Assembly (NCBI GenBank): GCA_016081115.2
Contig: CM071930.1
Span: forward strand, 22,821,520 to 22,885,519
Reading direction: 5' to 3'
Origin: Rehmannia glutinosa
Taxonomy: Eukaryota > Streptophyta > Magnoliopsida > Lamiales > Orobanchaceae
Length of the DNA: 64,000 nucleotides
Shown here: positions 59,979 through 64,000 of the stretch, one piece after another
How the letters are laid out: each line of letters opens with the position of its first letter
Numbering within the stretch: the stretch's first letter is position 1
Position numbers and translations under genes: made by a program
The notes under the pieces: generated by a model
Database searches by the model: none
What the model saw: only the letters and a program-made list of their open reading frames with translations
What the model was told of the DNA's origin: nothing

Positions 59979-61513
59979 CATCCCCGTCAAGAATCAAACT
60001 CCGGATGATCAAACCATAGTGCCATTTGGTTTTGATTTCGATGTTGTATGGGTTAAGGAGCAATCACATTGAAGCGACCAACTTTCGGAAAGCATTCAAG
60101 GCCATTTGTCTTTGAAATTGAAAATATGGAAAAATGATTTGTAGCATTGAACCAACGGTTGGATAATAGAGATGCAACAATCTCGGGAGATATCTAGGGA
60201 CCTGCATCGAGAATAAGGAATGGACAAAGCCTGAGACGAAAGCACTAAGGCGTGAGCAAGTCACCTATTTCAAGTCTCTATTTTCTAAGATGGTGATATG
60301 GAGTGCAGAAAACGCCAAATTTCAGCAGAGACAGAGGGATCACATCTTCAGGATAGACCAGTCACACAAAATTGATATGGAGTTGCTAAAGCACAACATA
60401 AGGCAGACCTTCTCGAAACAGAAGCCAACATGCGAACCGAGATGATGGTTATGCAAACTAAAATGAAGTTAATGGGAGTTGAGATGAAGGCTTTGCGGTC
60501 AGAATTTAGAATAGCACACTCCTCAAGTCATGAGAAGATGGACTTGACAAACAAGAAACTGGATCTTATCCTGGGAGTATCCTCTCAGCCAACTCTCCTC
60601 CCCTGTGATGATGCCAAAAAAGGGGAAGATAGTAATAAGATGGGAGGTAGTGGTAGTGATGTGAAGAAACCACCCCTGGATATCATGCTTGCAAAAACAC
60701 CTCTACAAGGCTCAGTCACCAGTTCACTCCTAAGCCAGCTGCCTGAAGGCCTTTCAGCTAAAGAGAAACCTGATTTAGCTTTCAAGAAGACAAGAGCAGA
60801 GATAGAAGCTAATTTTGCCAAGGTGGATGAGAGGCAGCATGGCAGGATAGAAAGTCTAAAAGCAAAGTTCGATGGTCCCCCAGTTGGATTACTGAAGGAC
60901 TCTCCAGCAGTAAAGCCCCCTCGTGAGTTAGTTGTCCCGGATGTAGGATCTGAGCCAAAATCCTTAAAGGAATTCCAAACACTTGCACCGGAAGGATTTT
61001 TCAAATGGAAGACACTACCAGAAGCATGGGACTTGTATTGGGAGAAGAGTTTGGAGATTTGTCAAACAGTCAAAAAGCAGCAAACTTATAGTAGTCAGCA
61101 GACTTCAAGGGCACAAGTCGTGCAGTACACTCCCAGAGAAGGAGCAAACTTTGGACGAGGAATGGGAGGATTGGTGAAGGTGGAAGAGGTAGAGGAACTC
61201 CACTACTAAAGCATAAAGATGTTCGATATGTCGATCCCCAGAAGAAAGGTTTGATATATTTTGGGTTAGGGCCGACGAATCACAAATAGAGGTGAATAGG
61301 AGGAATGAGGAAGCAAAGAGAAGGCAACAAAAATAAAATGCTAGGCTTGATCGAGAATGGAGAGAAAGGCAGCAGAGGGAAGACCTAGCAGCAAAGAAAG
61401 CCTATGAGAAGAAGAAAAGAGAAGAGGATGATAGGAAGAGGAAGAGAGCTGAAGAAGACAGAAGGAGAGCAGAGGAGGATGTTGATCGAAGAACGAAGCA
61501 GCTGAGGCGTTGA
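59979..61513 (+). pseudogene. Extra ORF of element D, second part
   Basis: Continuation after F. It includes a region homologous to the B segment DFDFDAAW (here FDFDVVW), a helical part with many charged residues, an open frame of 259 codons (60430-61209) with GPPVGLLKDSPAVKPP, a WDLYWEKSLEICQTVKK motif, a Gly/Arg-rich patch and, after a frame change near 61150, a charged Lys/Glu/Arg C-terminal helix with stop TGA at 61511-61513. Stops after MEK near 60135 and at 60195 interrupt the upstream part; they are also present in the other two copies and so predate the duplication. Confidence 0.82.
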
Positions 61514-61766
61514 AGGCTGCTGAACCCCTTCATGTTGTATTTATACTTAATTATAAATACACATACACTTGTAAGTACTATGTATATGCTTTGATACAAT
61601 TGATGCTCTGATACCTTGTACTGATTTATGCATTGTAAAAAGCCTTGTAAAGTGCAAATAATAATATGTTCAATAAAATGACATATTCAATACAATCATT
61701 CTTTATTTTTGCACTATTTACTTTGCTATTTTATTTAAGTTTTGGCATCATCAAAAGGGGGAAAAT
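61514..61766 (+). other. 3' untranslated segment, hairpin and PPT of element D
   Basis: Contains an inverted repeat with 10-bp arms TGTATTTATA/TATAAATACA and a 6-base loop (61536-61561), AT-rich sequence, and the PPT AAAAGGGGGAAAAT (61753-61766) directly before the LTR. Confidence 0.75.
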
Positions 61767-63226
61767 TGTTGGGAAATGTATGTATAGATTTTGATGAAAC
61801 CATGTAAAACTTAGATTAGGAAGTTGGCACCCCAATTCAAGTGTAAATCAACTTGTAATAGATAGGACTATGTAAGCTGAGTGGAAGCAACCAAGTTGAA
61901 GAATTGCAGGACTCGACTGAAGATTGAAGAGAAGACCCGACCGTGCAAACAGTGAAGTAAGTGAAGGTTCACCAAGTGATAGAAGGCCGATCGACAAAGA
62001 AATTCTTCCAAATCATTGGAATTGACTGTCTAGGGGGTATTGCAGCAGACGTGATCAAAGAAAGCTGAAAGAGATCCGTTGTCAAGCAAAGTCAAGGTTT
62101 TGCTGGAAATAGACATGTGTCAGACTACCTACAATAAAGTTGTTTTGCTGAAAGAGTGCAAAAAGAAAGGAGCCAATGTGATGTACCTGAAATCCTATAG
62201 AGTTTAAGGAAATGATGCAGAGCATTAAATTCCAGGTACAATCCACATCAATGCTGCAAGACAAGACAAGCCAACAACCTGCAAGTGTAGTTTGAAAAAT
62301 ATGTTTATCTCTTCAACGGACATATTTTCAAACGTGCACTATAAAAGGCTGAGGATTCATTTGAGAGAAGGTTACCAATATTACAAGCAACCAAGCATTC
62401 AATCAAATAACCTGCCAAGCAAAATATCTCTCAAGTATTCAAATAATATCCTCAATCATAAACTCAAAGGAAATCGATCCAACACACTCAGTGAAGGAAA
62501 GACGACTTCATCTGTTGAAGAGAAAAAATCTTGTTTCATGAACAGGGGGTCTACTCTCCAATGTTGAAGGAGGTGTAGTAAGGTTCCAGATCGAATCATA
62601 GCTTTGAACATGTTGGAGGGCTAAGTGATCAAGTCCAAAGGTTTGAAGGAAGTCAAGTAGCGGGTACCGTCTTGTGAAGAAGTTTCGAGTCCCGGAGCGA
62701 CTAGTTGTGTGATCAAAGATGACTCGGATCACTACCATTTTGTAACCAAGTCAAGTTACATTAGTGGATTCCTCCAGGGGTTGGAGAAGAGTGTATTAGA
62801 GGAATTACCCCATGCTCGAACTACTATAATTGATTGTGTCTCTTTACATTCAGCACACTTACTTTCTTGCATATCTTTATATTTGTTGATTGTTAAATTG
62901 CTAACTCTACTGATAATAACCTAGCTAAAACAAGTGTTGAAACAAAAAACATATTCAAAAATTAAGGGTGAAAGTCTTCCGCTATTAAAAACCAAGTCAA
63001 CTGTTATTTTAAAGTGTTAGCTGAAACAGCTAAGTTATGTTATCAACAGCTTAGTCGAGTCTATTGAGTGGGTAACTTTGTTGTGTAAGCCAACTTAGTT
63101 GTCCACCAAGGACTTAGCTGACTTGTGTCAACTCTGAAATTCTTAAAGAACTAAAAACGAAAAATTGGTAAAGTTTATTCAATCCCCCGCCCCCTTCTAA
63201 ACTTTATTTACCACCCTCGACCTACA
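61767..63226 (+). repeat. 3' LTR of element D
   Basis: Begins TGTTGGGAAATG and ends TCGACCTACA, 1460 bp. TATA box TATAAAAGG at 62340-62348 in the CACTATAAAAGGC context shared with A and C. Much of U3 and R differs from the LTRs of A and C. The first 309 bp are the part duplicated at 44284 and 53004. The 3' flank is AATTT; the matching 5' copy would lie left of the window. Confidence 0.9.
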
Positions 63227-64000
63227 AATTTAAATCAGAAAAATGACATATTATCAAAAGTAATACTTTTCCGATAACACATGATATTTTTTCAGTAAAT
63301 TTAATACCTTCAGTTGTTGCCATTGTATTATGTTCAGTAATGGCCACTAAAGCGACTGGTTCACCTAGCACAAGTTCATTGTTATACATATAAAATAATA
63401 AGTATCATAAAAACATAAGAAAGTAGTAATTTTATTCGGATAAGTTATTTATATTACCTTCACAGTGTTCTACAATAATGTAAACTAGAAAAATAACATA
63501 TTATAAAAGGTAATATTTTTCCGTTAAAAATGATATTTTTGTAGTAAAAAGTAACACTTTCAGTTGTTGCCATTGTATATTGTTCAGTAATTGTCACTGG
63601 ATCAACTAGTTCACCAAGCCAAGTTCATTGTTGTACATATAAACAAATGACTATCATAAAAACGTAAGAAAGTAGTAAGTTTATTCGAATATGTTATTTA
63701 TATTACCTTCATTGATTTCTATGTTATCTTCATCAATAAAAACAATAATCAATGTACCCAAATTTTCACATTCCTTTATCAATGCATTATTTTTAACTTG
63801 ATGCTCCATTACGAAACGAACAGTGTGAAGCTGTATATGTGGATTATAAGTTTTTCGAATATTGTATCAATATAGGAGTTGCAACAATTCTTATACTCCT
63901 TTATTCACATAGTCAAATCATCAAATACATTGCGGGCTGCAATCTTAATATTTGTATGAGAAACTTGGCAAGCTATATCAATGGAGATTTTAAGAATTTC
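63227..64000. other. Flanking DNA with a 250-bp tandem duplication
   Basis: AT-rich sequence outside the nest. Two diverged copies of a stretch with a period of about 250 bp start at 63237 and 63487. On the minus strand each holds a short open stretch (for example MYNNELVLGEPVALVAITEHN) ending in ACAACTGAA next to a possible GT donor in copy 1, and the sequence right of the repeats (about 63810-63708) reads MEHQVKNNALIKECENLGTL before GTAATAT. This could be a gene fragment with duplicated exons or another old repeat. No family was recognised. Confidence 0.4.

Larger units (their letters stand above)
34251..63226 (+). mobile_element. Copia element D (family I, diverged), outer host of the nest
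   Basis: Plus-strand family I copy. Its 5' LTR and gag start are not in the window; it resumes inside gag at 34251, directly after the LTR edge of B, which suggests that B was inserted in it. Pol runs to 37612, the extra ORF starts at 38145, is interrupted by F at 41240, resumes at 59979, and the 3' LTR ends at 63226. Coding identity to A, B and C is clearly lower than theirs to one another, so D is an older copy or another subfamily. The five bases after the B edge, AAGAT, should recur left of the 3' LTR of B outside the window if B is a simple insertion. Confidence 0.85.

Noticed and set aside
1..63226. C-to-T decay of methylated cytosines as the cause of copy differences
   Set aside because: Typical changes are AGCTG to ACCG, GCTGA to CTTTGA and CAG to CGG, including indels and gains of C or G; deamination would give TAG, TTG or CAA.

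Overview
The window is plant nuclear DNA made almost entirely of nested Ty1/copia LTR retrotransposons. Evidence: TG...CA long terminal repeats, primer-binding sites complementary to plant initiator tRNA-Met, gag zinc knuckles, DSG protease, integrase, YVDD reverse transcriptase and RNase H in copia order, and a long extra ORF after pol of the kind annotated in plants as 'putative plant transposon protein'. No host gene, rRNA or tRNA gene was recognised. The species cannot be named from the sequence; an AT-rich angiosperm is likely.

Two families occur. Family I (LTR about 1.5 kb, TGTTGGG...CCTACA, extra 3' ORF of about 1.5 kb codons or slightly less, probably SIRE/Maximus-like) is present as four copies, A to D. 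Family II (LTR about 1.26 kb, TGTTAG...CTAACA) is present as F.

The layout resolves into one nest. Element D (+ strand) is the outer host: its 5' LTR and gag start lie left of the window, it resumes at 34251 and ends with its 3' LTR at 63226. Element B (- strand, 1-34250, 3' end off the left edge) sits in the gag of D. Two younger family I copies sit in B: A (3622-15775) splits the extra ORF of B, and C (16572-30537, TSD TCATT) splits the spacer between pol and that ORF. F (- strand) sits in the extra ORF of D at 41240 with TSD CATCC. It was then amplified together with the 3' end of D, giving three family II LTRs, two family II internal regions and three copies of the D 3' segment in units of about 8.7 kb. 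Only 63227-64000 lies outside the nest.

None of the elements is intact. A lacks protease and integrase core, B lacks most of its 5' LTR plus PBS and gag, D has a fusion deletion from integrase into RT, and C is structurally complete but frameshifted. Many small lesions are non-random: homologous copies differ mainly at CAG, CTG and CCG (CHG) sites, with the same odd replacements recurring at unrelated sites (AGCTG to ACCG, GCTGA to CTTTGA, CAGCAG to CAAAGAG). This looks more like systematic consensus error at CHG-methylated cytosines than like evolution, so reading-frame breaks should be treated with caution. The most interesting possible biology is the family I extra ORF: a 15-bp CCAAT/TATA-like box upstream is identical in all four copies, and the protein has a strongly conserved internal module. 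I found no convincing new system beyond that.
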